64,000 nucleotides of DNA. Origin: Lutraria lutraria. Lineage: Eukaryota > Mollusca > Bivalvia > Venerida > Mactridae. The DNA lies in the NCBI GenBank assembly GCA_964023205.1, contig OZ026845.1, positions 1,560,001 through 1,624,000 of the forward strand. The letters run 5' to 3'. The translations under genes and the position numbers were made by a program. Shown in pieces: positions 26,001-40,054 of this stretch (position 1 is its first letter; every line of letters begins with the position of its first letter). Under the pieces are notes generated by a model. The model was not told the origin of the DNA, searched no databases, and saw only the letters and a program-made list of their open reading frames with translations.

Positions 26001-29000
26001 CTTAACACATTAAGAATGTAAGTCAGCATGTGCGGAGAGAACTGTCCCACTGATTTAGGGGGCGTCTTGTGTCAAACACCCCCTACGCCCCATGCTAGGT
26101 ACGAACTTTATAAGCGTGGGTTTGTGAAAGAAGACGACTTCATTGAAATGTCATTCCTTCATTTCACATTCTCAGATTGCATTCAGTCGAGTAGATTTAA
26201 TATGCGATAATTTTTTATCACACCCTGAAGGTAACGAACACGCATAAACGTGCATCATCGACAAAGGGAAGTAACCCACTTACGTATAGGAAACGCACCC
26301 ATCGAGCATATAGGACACCAATGGAAATGGATGTTTTGGTCATATATCTATGTTTGTTTCTTACACTAATTTCTGATATCGTAAAACTTGTCAAGTTTAC
26401 AGTAATATGAAACAACTCAATCGAACACGTGTACAAACACCTTGATATATAGGTTCCGATTCTCGTTAGTCAGTGTGCCGCAATGGCGCAGTCGGTAACG
26501 CGTCGGACATTGAAAGCTTTCGAGACAGACAGACTTTTTGTGCGGGTTCGAGGACGGCCACGGATCTTTTTTTATTTTTATTTTTCGTTCGTTACCGTTA
26601 TGCAGGCTTCAAAACGTTCCGCAAACGCTTGGTGTTTGTTTCTTGCAATTAAAATTAAATAGAAACAGCGTATTTTGTACGTTTTGCATTAATTAATATT
26701 CATTTCTGCAATAATAGCGATTGTTAATCGCATTTCACGTGGGATTACTGTAACGAAACCAGCCGTATGACTTTAGTTTGATATGTTGCGCTAGGTGCCA
26801 ATCAAGGCTGCTGTATTGTGTTATTATTGCGTGTTGGGTTATTGTCGTTGGCGTCAAAACGCATATGGTACGTACCTATGTTACTGTGAATTTCATAAGC
26901 AGCACGTGTGTTAAAGTAACAATTTGTTTTAATATCAATTATATAGAGACTGAACATGTACGGTTACGTATGTATGTAAGTCGGTGCGTGTGTTAAAGTA
27001 ACAATTTGTTTTAACATCAATTATATAGAGACTGAACATGTACGGTTACGTATGTATGTAAGTCGGTCACATGGTGAATCAGTACACATATAATTAGTTG
27101 AGTAAGTATAATAGTATGTTAGTGCATGTACATTGATGTGCTTGCATTACCGAATTGCATTTATTTAAAAAATATCAGTCTGAGAATAGTGGAACCGACT
27201 AATCGCAGTACAATTCCAAATTGAATGAGGGAGACCAGGCACCGCATTGAAATTGTGTTTCATATATTTGCGAACTTAACACATTAAGAATGTAAGTAAG
27301 CATGTGCGGAGAGAACTGTCCCACTGATTTAGGGGGCTTCTTGTGTCAAACACCCCCTACGCCCCATGCTAGGTAGGAACTATATAAGCGTGGGTGTGTG
27401 AAAGAAGACGACTTCATTGAAATGTCATTCCTTCATTTCATATTCTCAGATTGCATTCAGTCGAGTAGATTTAAACTTGGTAATATGCGATACTTTTTTA
27501 TCACACCCTTAAGGTAATGAACACGCATAAACGTGCATCATCGACAAAGGGAAGTAACCCACTTACGTATAGGAAACGCACCCATCGAGCATATAGGACA
27601 CCAAGGGAAATGGATGTTTTGGTCATATATCTATGTTTGTTTCTTACAGTAATTTCTGCTAACGTAAAACTTGCCAAGTTTACAGTAATATGAAACAACT
27701 CAAGCGAACACGTGCACAAACACCTTGATATATAGGTTCCGATTCTCGTTAGTCAGTGTGCCGCAATGGCGCAGTCGGTAACGCGTCGGACATTGAAGGC
27801 TTTCGAGACAGACAGACTTTTTGTGGCGGGTTCGAGGACGGCCACGGATCTTTTTTTATTTTTATTTTTCGTTCGTTAGCGTTATGCAGGCTTCAAAACG
27901 TTCCGCAAACGCTTGGTGTTTGTTTCTTGCAATTAAAATTAAATAGAAACAGCGTATTTTGTACGTTTTGCATTAATTAATATTCATTTCTGCAATAATA
28001 GCGATTGTTAATCGCATTTCACGTGGGATTACTGTAACGAAACCAGCCGTATGACTTTAGTTTGATATGCTGCGCTAGGTGCCAATCAAGGCTGCTGTAT
28101 TGTGTTATCATTACGTGTTGGGTTATTTTCGTTGGCGTCAAATTGCATATGGTACGTACGTATGTTACTGTGAATTTCATAAGCAGCACGTGTGTTAAAG
28201 TAACAATTTGTTTTAATATCAATTATATAGAGACTGAACATGTACGGTTACGTATGTATGTAAGTCGGTGCGTGTGTTAAAGTAACAATTTGTTTTAACA
28301 TCAATTATATAGAGACTGAACATGTACGGTTACGTATGTATGAAAGTCGGTCACATGGTGAATCAGTACACATATAATTAGTTGAGTAAGTATAATAGTA
28401 TGTTAGTGCATGTACATTGATGTGCTTGCATTACCGAATTGCATTTATTTAAAAAATATCAGTTGAGAATAGTGGAACCGACTAATCGCAGTACAATTCC
28501 AAATTGAATGAGGGAGACCAGGCACCGCATTGAAATTGTGTTTCATATATTTGCGAACTTAACACATTAAGAATGTAAGTAAGCATGTGCGGAGAGAACT
28601 GTCCCATTGATTTAGGGGGCTTCTTGTGTCAAACACCCCCTACGCCCCATGCTAGGTAGGAACTATAGAAGCGTGGGTGTGTGAAAGAAGACGACTTCAT
28701 TGAAATGTCATTCCTTCATTTCATATTCTCAGATTGCATTCAGTCGAGTAGATTTAAACTTGGTAATATGCGATACTTTTTTATCACACCCTGAAGGTAA
28801 TGAACACGCAGAATCGTGCATCATCGACAAAGGGAAGTAACCCACTTACGTATAGGAAACGCACCCATCGAGCATATAGGACACCAAGGGAAATGGATGT
28901 TTTGGTCATATATCTATGTTTGTTTCTTACAGTAATTTCTGATATCGTAAAACTTGCCAAGTTTACAGTAATATGAAACAACTCAAGCGAACACGTGCAC

Positions 29001-32000
29001 AAACACCTTGATATATAGGTTCTGATTCTTGTTAGTTTGTGTGCCGCAATGGCGCAGTCGGTAACGCGTCGGACATTGAAAGCATTCGAGACAGACAGAC
29101 TTTTTGTGGCGGGTTCGAGGCCGGCCACGGATCTTTTTTTATTTTTATTTTTCGTTCGTTAGCGTTATACAGGCTTCAAAACGTTCCGCAAACGCTTGGT
29201 GTTTGTTTCTTGCAATTAAAATTAAATAGAAACAGAGTATTTTGTAAGTTTTGCATTAATTAATATTCATTTCTGCAATAATAGCGATTGTTAATCGCAT
29301 TTCACGTGGGATTACTGTAACGAAACCAGCCGTATGACTTTAGTTTGATATGTTGCGCTAGGTGCCAATCAAGGCTGCTGTATTGTGTCATCATTGCGTG
29401 TTGGGTTATTGTCGTTGGCGTCAAAATGCATATGGTACGTACGTATGTTACTGTGAATTTCATAAGCAGCACGTGTGTTAAAGTAACAATTTGTTTTAAT
29501 ATCAATTATATAGAGACTGAACATGTACGGTTACGTATGTATGTAAGTCGGTCATATGGTGAATCAGTACACATATAATTAGTTGAGTAAGTATAATAGT
29601 ATGTTAGTGCATGTACATTGATGTGCTTGCATTACCGAATTGCATTTATTTAAAAAATATCAGTCTGAGAATAGTGGAACCGACTAATCGCAGAACAATT
29701 CCAAATTGCATTAGGGAGACCAGGCACCGCATTGGAATTGTGTTTCATATATATGCGAACTTCAACACATTAAGAATGTAAGTAAGCATGTGCGGAGAGA
29801 ACTGTCCCACTGATTTAGGGGGTTTCTTGTGTCAAACACCCCCTACGCCCCATGCTAGGTAGGAACTATATAAGCGTGGGTGTGTGAAAGAAGACGACTT
29901 CATTGAAATGTCATTCCTTCATTTCACATTCTCAGATTGCATTCAGTCGAGTAGATTTAAACTTGGAAATAAGCGAAACATTTTTATCACACCCTGAAGG
30001 TAACGAACACGCAGAAACGTGCATCAACGACAAAGGGAAGTAACCCACTTACGTATAGGAAATGCACCCATAGAGCATATAGGACACCAAGGGAAATGGA
30101 TGTTTTGGTCATATATCTATGTTTGTTTCTTACAGTAATTTCTGATATCGTAAAACTTGCCAAGTTTACAGTAATATGAAACAACTCAAGCGAACACGTG
30201 CACAAACACCTTGATATATAGGTTCCGATTCTCGTTAGACAGTGTGCCGCAATGGCGCAGTCGGTAACGCATCGGACATTGAAAGCATTCGAGACAGACA
30301 GACTTTTTGTGGCGGGTTCGTGGACGGCCACGGATCTTTTTTTATTTTTATTTTTCGTTCGTTAGCGTTATGCAGGCTTCAAAACGTTCCGCAAACGCTT
30401 GGTGTTTGTTTCTTGCAATTAAAATTAAATAGAAACAGCGTATTTTGTACGTTTTGCATTAATTAATATTCATTTCTGCAATAATAGCGATTGTTAATCG
30501 CATTTCACGTGGGATTACTGTAACGAAACCAGCCGTATGACTTTAGTTTGATATGTTGCGCTAGGTGCCAATCAAGGCTGCTGTATTGTGTTATCATTGC
30601 GTGTTGGGTTATTGTCGTTGGCGTCAAAATGCATATGGTACGTACGTATGTTACTGTGAATTTCATAAGCAGCACGTGTGTTAAAGTAACAATTTGTTTT
30701 AATATCAATTATATAGAGACTGAACATGTACGGTTACGTATGTATGTAAGTCGGTCACATGGTGAATCAGTACACATATAATTAGTTGAGTAAGTATAAT
30801 AGTATGTTAGTGCATGTACATTGATGTGCTTGCATTACCGAATTGCATTTATTTAAAAAATATCAGTCTGAGAATAGTGGAACCGACTAATCGCAGTACA
30901 ATTCCAAATTGAATGAGGGAGACCAGGCACCGCATTGAAATTGTGTTTCATATATTTGCGAACTTAACACATTAAGAATGTAAGTAAGCATGTGGAGAGA
31001 ACTGTCCCACTGATTTAGGGGGCTTCTTGTTTCAAACACCCCCTACGCCCCATGCTAGGTAGGAACTATATAAGCGTGGGTGTGTGAAAGAAGACGACTT
31101 CATTGAACTGTCATTCCTTCATTTCATATTCTCAGATTGCATTCAGTCGAGTAGATTTAAACTTGGTAATATGCGATAATTTTTTATCACACCCTGAAGG
31201 TAATGAACACACATAAACGTGCATCATCGACAAAGGGAAGTAACCCACTTACGTATAGGAAACGCACCCATCGAGCATATAGGACACCAAGGGAAATGGA
31301 TGTTTTGGTCATATATCTATGTTTGTTTCTTACAGTAATTTCTGATATCGTAAAACTTACCAAGTTTACAGTAATATGAAACAACTCAAGCGAACACGTG
31401 CACAAACACCTTGATATATAGGTTCCGATTCTCGTTAGACAGTGTGCCGCAATGGCGCAGTCGGTAACGCGTCGGACATTGAAAGCTTTCGAGACAGACA
31501 GACTTTTTGTGGCGGGTTCGTGGACGGCCACGGATCTTTTTTTATTTTTCGTTCGTTAGCGTTATGCAGGCTTCAAAACGTTCCGCAAACGCTTGGTGTT
31601 TGTTTCTTGCAATTAAAATTAAATAGAAACAGCGTATTTTGTACGTTTTGCATTAATTAATATTCATTTCTGCAATAATAGCGATTGTTAATCGCATTTC
31701 ACGTGGGATTACTGTAACGAAACCAGCCGTATGACTTTAGTTTGATATGTTGCGCTAGGTGCCAATCAAGGCTGCTGTATTGTGTTACCATTGCGTGTTG
31801 GGTTATTGTCGTTGGCGTCAAAATGCATATGGTACGTACGTATGTTACTGTGAATTTCATAAGCAGCACGTGTGTTCAAGTAACAATTTGTTTTAATATC
31901 AATTATAACGAGACTGAACATGTACGGTTACGTATGTATGTAAGTCGGTCACATGGTGAATCAGTACACATATAATTAGTTGAGTAAGTATAATAGTATG

Positions 32001-35000
32001 TTAGTGCATGTACATTGATGTGCTTGCATTACCGAATTGCATTTATTTAAAAAATATCAGTCTGGGAATAGTGGAACCGACTAATCGCAGTACAATTCCA
32101 AATTGCATGAGGGAGACCAGGCACCGCATTGAAATTGTGTTTCATATATTTGCGAACTTAACACATTAAGAATGTAAGTAAGCATGTGCGGAGAGAACTG
32201 TCCCACTGATTTAGGGGGCCTCTTGTGTCAAACACCCCCTACGCCCCATGCTAGGTAGGAACTATAGAAGCGTGGGTGTGTGAAAGAAGACGACTTCATT
32301 GAAATGTCATTCCTTCATTTCACATTCTCAGATTGCATTCAGTCGAGTAGATTTAAACTTGGTAATATGCGATAATTTTTTATCACACCCTGAAGGTAAT
32401 GAACACGCATAAACGTGCATCATCGACAAAGGGAAGTAACCCACTTACGTATAGGAAACGCACCCATCGAGCATATAGGACACCAAGGGAAAAGGATGTT
32501 TTGGTCATATATCTATGTTTGTTTCTTACAGTAATTTCTGATATCGTAAAACTTGCTAAGTTTACAGTAATATGAAACAACTCAAGCGAACACGTGCACA
32601 AACACCTTGATATATAGGTTCCGATTCTCGTTAGACAGTGTGCCGCAATGGCGCAGTCGGTAACGCGTCGGACATTGAAAGCTTTCGAGACAGACAGACT
32701 TTTTGTGTCGGGTTCGAGGTCGGCAACGGATCTTTTTTTATTTTTATTTTTCGTTCGTTAGCGTTATGCAGGCTTCAAAACGTTCCGCAAACGCTTGGTG
32801 TTTGTTTCTTGCAATTAAAATTAAATAGAAACAGCGTATTTTGTACGTTTTGCATTAATTAATATTCATTTCTGCAATAATAGCGATTGTTAATCGCATT
32901 TCACGTGGGATTACTGTAACGAAACCAGCCGTATGACTTTAGTTTGATATGTTGCGCTAGGTGCCAATCAAGGCTGCTGTATTGTGTTATCATTGCGTGT
33001 TGGGTTATTGTCGTTGGCGTCAAATTGCATATGGTACGTACGTATGTTACTGTGAATTTCATAAGCAGCACGTGTGTTAAAGTAACAATTTGTTTTAATA
33101 TCAATTATATAGAGACTGAACATGTACGGTTACGTATGTATGTAAGTCGGTGCGTGTGTTAAAGTAACAATTTGTTTTAACATCAATTATATAGAGACTG
33201 AACATGTACGGTTACGTATGTATGTAAGTCGGTCACATGGTGAATCAGTACACATATAATTAGTTGAGTAAGTATAATAGTATGTTAGTGCATGTACATT
33301 GATGTGCTTGCATTACCGAATTGCATTTATTTAAAAAATATCAGTCTGAGAATAGTGGAACCGACTAATCGCAGTACAATTCCAAATTGAATGAGGGAGA
33401 CCAGGCACCGCATTGAAATTGTGTTTCATATATTTGCGAACTTAACACATTAAGAATGTAAGGAAGCATGTGCGGAGAGAACTGTCCCACTGATTTAGGG
33501 GGCCTCTTGTGTCAAACACCCCCTACGCCCCATGCTAGGTAGGAACTATATAAGCGTGTGTGTGTGAAAGAAGACGACTTCATTGAAATGTTATTCCTTC
33601 ATTTCACATTCTCAGATTGCATTCAGTCGAGTAGATTTAAACTTGGTAATATGCGATAAATTTTTATCACACCCTGAAGGTAACGAACACGCATAAACGT
33701 GCATCATCGACAAAGGGAAGTAACCCACTTACGTATAGGAAACGCACCCATCGAGCATATAGGACACCAAGGGAAATGGATGTTTTGATCATATATCTAT
33801 GTTTGTTTCTTACAGTAATTTCTGATATCGTAAAACTTGCCAAGTTTACAGTAATATGAAACAACTCAAGCGAACACGTGCACAAACACCTTGATATATA
33901 GGTTCCGATTCTCGTTAGACAGTGTGCCGCAATGGCGCAGTCGGTAACGCGTCGGACATTGAAAGCTTTCGAGACAGACATACTTTTTGTGGCGGGTTCG
34001 AGGCCGGCCACGGATCTTTTTTTTAATTTTTATTTTTCGTTCGTTAGCGTTATGCAGGCTTCAAACGTTCCGCAAACGCTTGGTGTTTGTTTCTTGCAAT
34101 TAAAATTAAATAGAAACAGCGTATTTTGTACGTTTTGCATTAATTAATATTCATTTCTGCAATAATAGCGATTGTTAATCGCATTTCACGTGGGATTACT
34201 GTAACGAAACCAGCCGTATGACTTTAGTTTGATATGTTGCGCTAGGTGCCAATCAAGGCTGCTGTATTGTGTTATCATTGCGTGTTGGGTTATTGTCGTT
34301 GGCGTCAAAATGCATATGGTACGTACGTATGTTACTGTGAATTTCATAAGCAGCACGTGTGTTAAAGTAACAATTTGTTTTAATATCAATTATATAGAGA
34401 CTGAACATGTACGGTTACGTATGTATGTAAGTCGGTGCGTGTGTTAAAGTAACAATTTGTTTTAACATCAATTATATAGAGACTGAACATGTACGGTTAC
34501 GTATGTATGTAAGTCGGTCACATGGTGAATCAGTACACATATAATTAGTTGAGTAAGTATAATAGTATGTTAGTGCATGTACATTGATGTGCTTGCATTA
34601 CCGAATTGCATTTATTTAAAAAATATCAGTCTGAGAATAGTGGAACCGACTAATCGCAGTACAATTCCAAATTGAATGAGGGAGACCAGGCACCGCATTG
34701 AAATTGTGTTTCATATATTTGCGAACTTAACACATTAAGAATGTAAGTAAGCATGTGCGGAGAGAACTGTCCCACTGATTTAGGGGGCGTCTTGTGTCAA
34801 ACACCCCCTACGCCCCATGCTAGGTAGGAACTATATAAGCGTGGGTGTGTGAAAGAAGACGACTTCATTGAAATGTCATTCCTTCATTTCACATTCTCAG
34901 ATTGCATTCAGTCGAGTAGATTTAAACTTGGTAATATGCGATAATTTTTTATCACACCCTAAGATAACGAACACGCATAAACGTGCATCATCGACAAAGG

Positions 35001-38000
35001 GAAGTAACCCACTTACGTATAGGAAACGCACCCATCGAGCATATAGGACACCAAGGGAAATGGATGTTTTGGTCATATATCTATGTTTGTTTCTTACACT
35101 AATTTCTGATATCGTAAAACTTGCCAAGTTTACAGTAATATGAAACAACTCAAGCGAACACGTGCACAAACACCTTGATATATAGGTTCCGATTCTCGTT
35201 AGACAGTGTGCCGCAATGGCGCAGTCGGTAACGCGTCGGACATTGAAATCTTTCGAGACAGACAGACTTTTTGTGGCGGGTTCGAGGCCGGCCACGGATC
35301 TTTTTTTTTATTTTATTTTTCGTTCGTTAGCGTTATGCAGGCTTCAAAACGTTCTGCAAACGCTTGGTGTTTGTTTCTTGCAATTAAAATTAAATAGAAA
35401 CAGCGTATTTTGTACGTTTTGCATTAATTAATATTCATTTCTGCAATAATAGCGATTGTTAATCGCATTTCACGTGGGATTACTGTAACGAACCAGCCGT
35501 ATGACTTTAGTTTGATATGTTGCGCTAGGTGCCAATCAAGGCTGCTGTATTGTGTTATCATTGCGTGTTGGGTTATTGTCGTTGGCGTCAAAATGCATAT
35601 GGTACGTACGTATGTTACTGTGAATTTCATAAGCAGCACGTGTGTTAAAGTAACAATTTGTTTTAATATCAATTATATAGAGACTGAACATGTACGGTTA
35701 CGTATGTATGTAAGTCGGTGCGTGTGTTAAAGTAACAATTTGTTTTAACATCAATTATATAGAGACTGAACATGTACGGTTACGTATGTATGTAAGTCGG
35801 TCACATGGTGAATCAGTACACATATAATTAGTTGAGTAAGTATAATAGTATGTTAGTGCATGTACATTGATGTGCTTGCATTACCGAATTGCATTTATTT
35901 AAAACATATCAGTCTGAGAATAGTGGAACCGACTAATCGCAGTACAATTCCAAATTGAATGAGGGAGACCAGGCACCGCATTGAAATTGTGTTTCATATA
36001 TTTGCGAACTTAACACATTAAGAATGTAAGTAAGCATGTGCGGAGAGAACTGTCCCACTGATTTAGGGGGCGTCTTGTGTCAAACACCCCCTACGCCCCA
36101 TGCTAGGTAGGAACTATATAAGCGTGGGTGTGTGAAAGAAGACGACTTCATTGAAATGTCATTCCTTCATTTCACATTCTCAGATTGCATTCAGTCGAGT
36201 AGATTTAAACTTGGTAATATGCGATAATTTTTTATCACACCCTAAGATAACGAACACGCATAAACGTGCATCATCGACAAAGGGAAGTAACCCACTTACG
36301 TATAGGAAACGCACCCATCGAGCATATAGGACACCAAGGGAAATGGATGTTTTGGTCATATATCTATGTTTGTTTCTTACACTAATTTCTGATATCGTAA
36401 AACTTGCCAAGTTTACAGTAATATGAAACAACTCAAGCGAACACGTGCACAAACACCTTGATATATAGGTTCCGATTCTCGTTAGACAGTGTGCCGCAAT
36501 GGCGCAGTCGGTAACGCGTCGGACATTGAAAGATTTCCAGACAGACAGACTTTTTGTGGCGGGTTCGAGGCCGGCCACGGATCTTTTATTTTATTTTTAT
36601 TTTTCGTTCGTTAGCGTTATGCAGGCTTCAAAACGTTCCGCAAACGCTTGGTGTTTGTTTCTTGCAATTAAAATTAAATAGAAACAGCGTATTTTGTACT
36701 TTTTGCATTAATTAATATTCATTTCTGCAATAATAGCGATTGTTAATCGCATTTCACGTGGGATTACTGTAACGAAACCAGCCGTATGACTTTAGTTTGA
36801 TATGTTGCGCTAGGTGCCAATCAAGGCTGCTGTATTGTGTTATCATTGCGTGTTGGGTTATTGTCGTTGGCGTCAAATTGCATATGGTACGTACGTTTGT
36901 TACTGTGAATTTCATAAGCAGCACGTGTGTTAAAGTAACAATTTGTTTTAATATCAATTATATAGAGACTGAACATGTACGGTTACGTATGTATGTAAGT
37001 CGGTGCGTGTGTTAAAGTAACAATTTGTTTTAACATCAATTATATAGAGACTGAACATGTACGGTTACGTATGTATGTAAGTCGGTCACATGGTGAATCA
37101 GTACACATATAATTAGTTGAGTAAGTATAATAGTATGTTAGTGCATGTACATTGATGTGCTTGCATTACCGAATTGCATTTATTTAAAAAATATCAGTCT
37201 GAGAATAGTGGAACCGACTAATCGCAGTACAATTCCAAATTGAATGAGGGAGACCAGGCACCGCATTGAAATTGTGTTTCATATATTTGCGAACTTAACA
37301 CATTAAGAATGTAAGTAAGCATGTGCGGAGAGAACTGTCCCACTGATTTAGGGGTCGTCTTGTGTCAAACACCCCTACGCCCCATGCTAGGTAGGAACTA
37401 TATAAGCGTGGGTGTGTGAAAGAAGACGACTTCATTGAAATGTCATTCCTTCATTTCACATTCTCAGATTGCATTCAGTCGAGTAGATTTAAACTTGGTA
37501 ATATGCGATAAATTTTTATCACACCCTGAAGGTAACGAACACGCATAAACGTGCATCATCGACAAAGGGAAGTAACCCACTTACGTATAGGAAACGCACC
37601 CATCGAGCATATAGGACACCAAGGGAAATGGATGTTTTGATCATATATCTATGTTTGTTTCTTACAGTAATTTCTGATATCGTAAAACTTGTCAAGTTTA
37701 CAGTAATATGAAACAACTCAAGCGAACACGTGCACAAACACCTTGATATATAGGTTCCGATTCTCGTTAGACAGTGTGCCGCAATGGCGCAGTCGGTAAC
37801 GCGTCGGACATTGAAAGCTTTCGAGACAGACAGACTTTTTGTGGCGGGTTCGAGGCCGGCCACGGATCTTTTTTTTAATTTTTATTTTTCGTTCGTTAGC
37901 GTTATGCAGGCTTCAAACGTTCCGCAAACGCTTGGTGTTTGTTTCTTGCAATTAAAATTAAATAGAAACAGCGTATTTTGTACGTTTTGCATTAATTAAT

Positions 38001-39165
38001 ATTCATTTCTGCAATAATAGCGATTGTTAATCGCATTTCACGTGGGATTACTGTAACGAAACCAGCCGTATGACTTTAGTTTGATATGTTGCGCTAGGTG
38101 CCAATCAAGGCTGCTGTATTGTGTTATCATTGCGTGTTGGGTTATTGTCGTTGGCGTCAAAATGCATATGGTACGTACGTATGTTACTGTGAATTTCATA
38201 AGCAGCACGTGTGTTAAAGTAACAATTTGTTTTAATATCAATTATATAGAGACTGAACATGTACGGTTACGTATGTATGTAAGTCGGTGCGTGTGTTAAA
38301 GTAACAATTTGTTTTAACATCAATTATATAGAGACTGAACATGTACGGTTACGTATGTATGTAAGTCGGTCACATGGTGAATCAGTACACATATAATTAG
38401 TTGAGTAAGCATAATAGTATGTTAGTGCATGTACATTGATGTGCTTGCATTACCGAATTGCATTTATTTAAAAAATATCAGTCTGAGAATAGTGGAACCG
38501 ACTAATCGCAGTACAATTCCAAATTGAATGAGGGAGACCAGGCACCGCATTGAAATTGTGTTTCATATATTTGCGAACTTAACACATTAAGAATGTAAGT
38601 AAGCATGTGCGGAGAGAACTGTCCCACTGATTTAGGGGGCGTCTTGTGTCAAACACCCCCTACGCCCCATGCTAGGTAGGAACTAAATAAGCGTGGGTGT
38701 GTGAAAGAAGACGACTTCATTGAAATGTCATTCCTTCATTTCACATTCTCAGATTGCATTCAGTCGAGTAGATTTAAACTTGGTAATATGCGATAAATTT
38801 TTATCACACCCTGAAGGTAACGAACACGCATAAACGTGCATCATCGACAAAGGGAAGTAACCCACTTACGTATAGGAAACGCACCCATCGAGCATATAGG
38901 ACACCAAGGGAAATGGATGTTTTGATCATATATCTATGTTTGTTTCTTACAGTAATTTCTGATATCGTAAAACTTGTCAAGTTTACAGTAATATGAAACA
39001 ACTCAAGCGAACACGTGCACAAACACCTTGATATATAGGTTCCGATTCTCGTTAGACAGTGTGCCGCAATGGCGCAGTCGGTAACGCGTCGGACATTGAA
39101 AGCTTTCGAGACAGACAGACTTTTTGTGGCGGGTTCGAGGCCGGCCACGGATCTTTTTTTTAATT
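20071..39165 (+). ncRNA. tRNA-like Pol III segments, units 2-17 (16 copies)
   Basis: Each is about 100 bp, starting GTGTGCCGCAATGG at 20071, 21358, 22642, 23926, 25204, 26473, 27756, 29039, 30242, 31442, 32638, 33922, 35206, 36489, 37774 and 39059. In order: A box TGGCGCAGTCGG (fits TRGCnnAGYnGG fully), a D-arm-like GCGC/GCGT pairing, GAAAGCTTTC, B box GGTTCGAGGCC (one off consensus) and, after GGATC, a run of T. Variants: unit 2 has TGGTGCAGTCGG, units 3, 7 and 8 have GAGGACGG, units 10-11 GTGGACGG, unit 12 GAGGTCGG. Acceptor and anticodon arms do not pair properly, so these are not functional tRNA genes; transcription by Pol III is possible. Confidence 0.6.
28571..32169 (+). repeat. three short units (9-11) with a single 82-bp block
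   Basis: Units of 1203, 1202 and 1194 bp. Where other units have two head-to-tail 82-bp blocks, these have one (for example 29473-29554) followed directly by TCACATGG or TCATATGG. Three neighbours sharing the state suggests that a contracted unit was itself multiplied. Confidence 0.93.
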
Positions 39166-39234
39166 TTTATTTTTCGTTCGTTAGCGTTATGCAGGCTTCA
39201 AAACGTTCCGCAAACGCTTGGTGTTTGTTTCTTG

Positions 39235-39819
39235 TATAACATAGTGACTCTCATACCTATATTGTTTCTATAATTATCATTAATTGAATAATTAATTAGA
39301 GACATGAATTTGTATGTTCCAGTCTGTATTTTAAATAATGACAAAAGTACGTTTAACATGTATGTATTGGCAGTAGAACAAGTCTCTGTAAACAACTTAA
39401 GTCAGCATACCACAGATGTCGTCCATATACTAATTGGTATTTTGGGATGTTTGCATTATACTGTAACTTTGTTAAAAGTTTATATTAACTATTATAAATT
39501 GATCGACGAAAAATGATAACTTTTGCAACTTTTGGAAGTCTGATTTAAAACAAGACATTCCAAATTAGTATTGCATCAGATGATTAACCTATAATTTCAT
39601 TGGTCATGAGACTTGTGGTTCCGAAACTTCATTGGATAATGATGATAACGCCCACGGCTGTCAATAACCTGTTTTGATACCATATACCTAATTGTCTTAT
39701 GTGAGAGAAAGAAGAAAATAATGAGAGAGAAAATAAGAACATTTTTTAAATTTTTGATTAAACCTATAACTATACGATCACGGATTGTTTTTCTTTATGT
39801 CAATAATCACTATGTGACA
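39235..39819 (+). repeat. 5' LTR (585 bp)
   Basis: Starts TATAACATAGTG and ends CACTATGTGACA, so the ends share the 8-bp inverted repeat ACATAGTG; the 5' end lacks the usual TG. An AT-rich 70-codon ORF (39304-39516) is open in both LTRs, but the LTRs are too alike for that to mean selection. Confidence 0.95.
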
Positions 39820-39829
39820 TAAAAGGATT

Positions 39830-39847
39830 TGGTGCCGTGACCAGGAT
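39830..39847 (+). promoter_or_regulatory. primer binding site, tRNA-His type
   Basis: TGGTGCCGTGACCAGGAT, 10 bp after the LTR. Complementary to the 3' end of animal tRNA-His (including CCA) at 16 of 18 positions, from recalled tRNA-His sequence. This tRNA would prime minus-strand DNA synthesis. Confidence 0.75.
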
Positions 39848-39891
39848 CTAACCTCGGTGGACCATCTAACGGTTAAACAAGAATCCAATAC

Positions 39892-39903
39892 TGAAAGGTT
39901 AGT
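39892..39903 (+). promoter_or_regulatory. candidate splice donor in the leader
   Basis: CTGAAAG/GTTAGT, with GT at 39898-39899. It could be the donor for a spliced envelope message using the acceptor at 45020. Inferred from sequence only. Confidence 0.3.
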
Positions 39904-40054
39904 CTGTTTTGGTTTTCCTTATACTAGATAACATTTAGCTAACCTTTGCTACTGAAATAATATGGAGTTTGATGGGGCGTTAAGTTTGATAATAGCAGTT
40001 ATATTTTGTTAAATTGGAAATTAGATTAAAAACTAAATAAAAATAAATATAATA

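Larger units (their letters stand above)
18787..39234 (+). repeat. satellite array, left part, about 1285-bp units 1-17
   Basis: Head-to-tail repeats. Unit starts at the landmark GAATGTAAGTAAGCATG: 18791, 19597, 20890, 22174, 23459, 24737, 26014, 27288, 28571, 29774, 30976, 32170, 33454, 34739, 36022, 37307, 38591. Homology to the unit begins at about 18787. Unit 17 is interrupted by the retroelement and resumes at 48464. Units differ by a few percent and several subtypes are visible, for example AATTGCATGAGG with TTGGAATTGTG (units 1, 4, 5) against AATTGAATGAGG with TTGAAATTGTG. No reading frame is kept by selection as far as can be seen. Parts of a unit in order: hairpin block, TATATAAG-like motif, tRNA-like segment, 82-bp direct repeats. 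Confidence 0.97.

Noticed and set aside
28784..29128. Recurrent 114-codon minus-strand ORF (starts MAGLEPAT) present in about 20 units
   Set aside because: The start lies in the complement of the B-box arm, a known source of false MAGLEPAT proteins. It is open because the units are young copies; several units are shifted or truncated, and no domain is seen.
39304..39516. 70-codon ORF in both LTRs
   Set aside because: Identical LTRs make the second copy uninformative; AT-rich composition and no recognisable domain.
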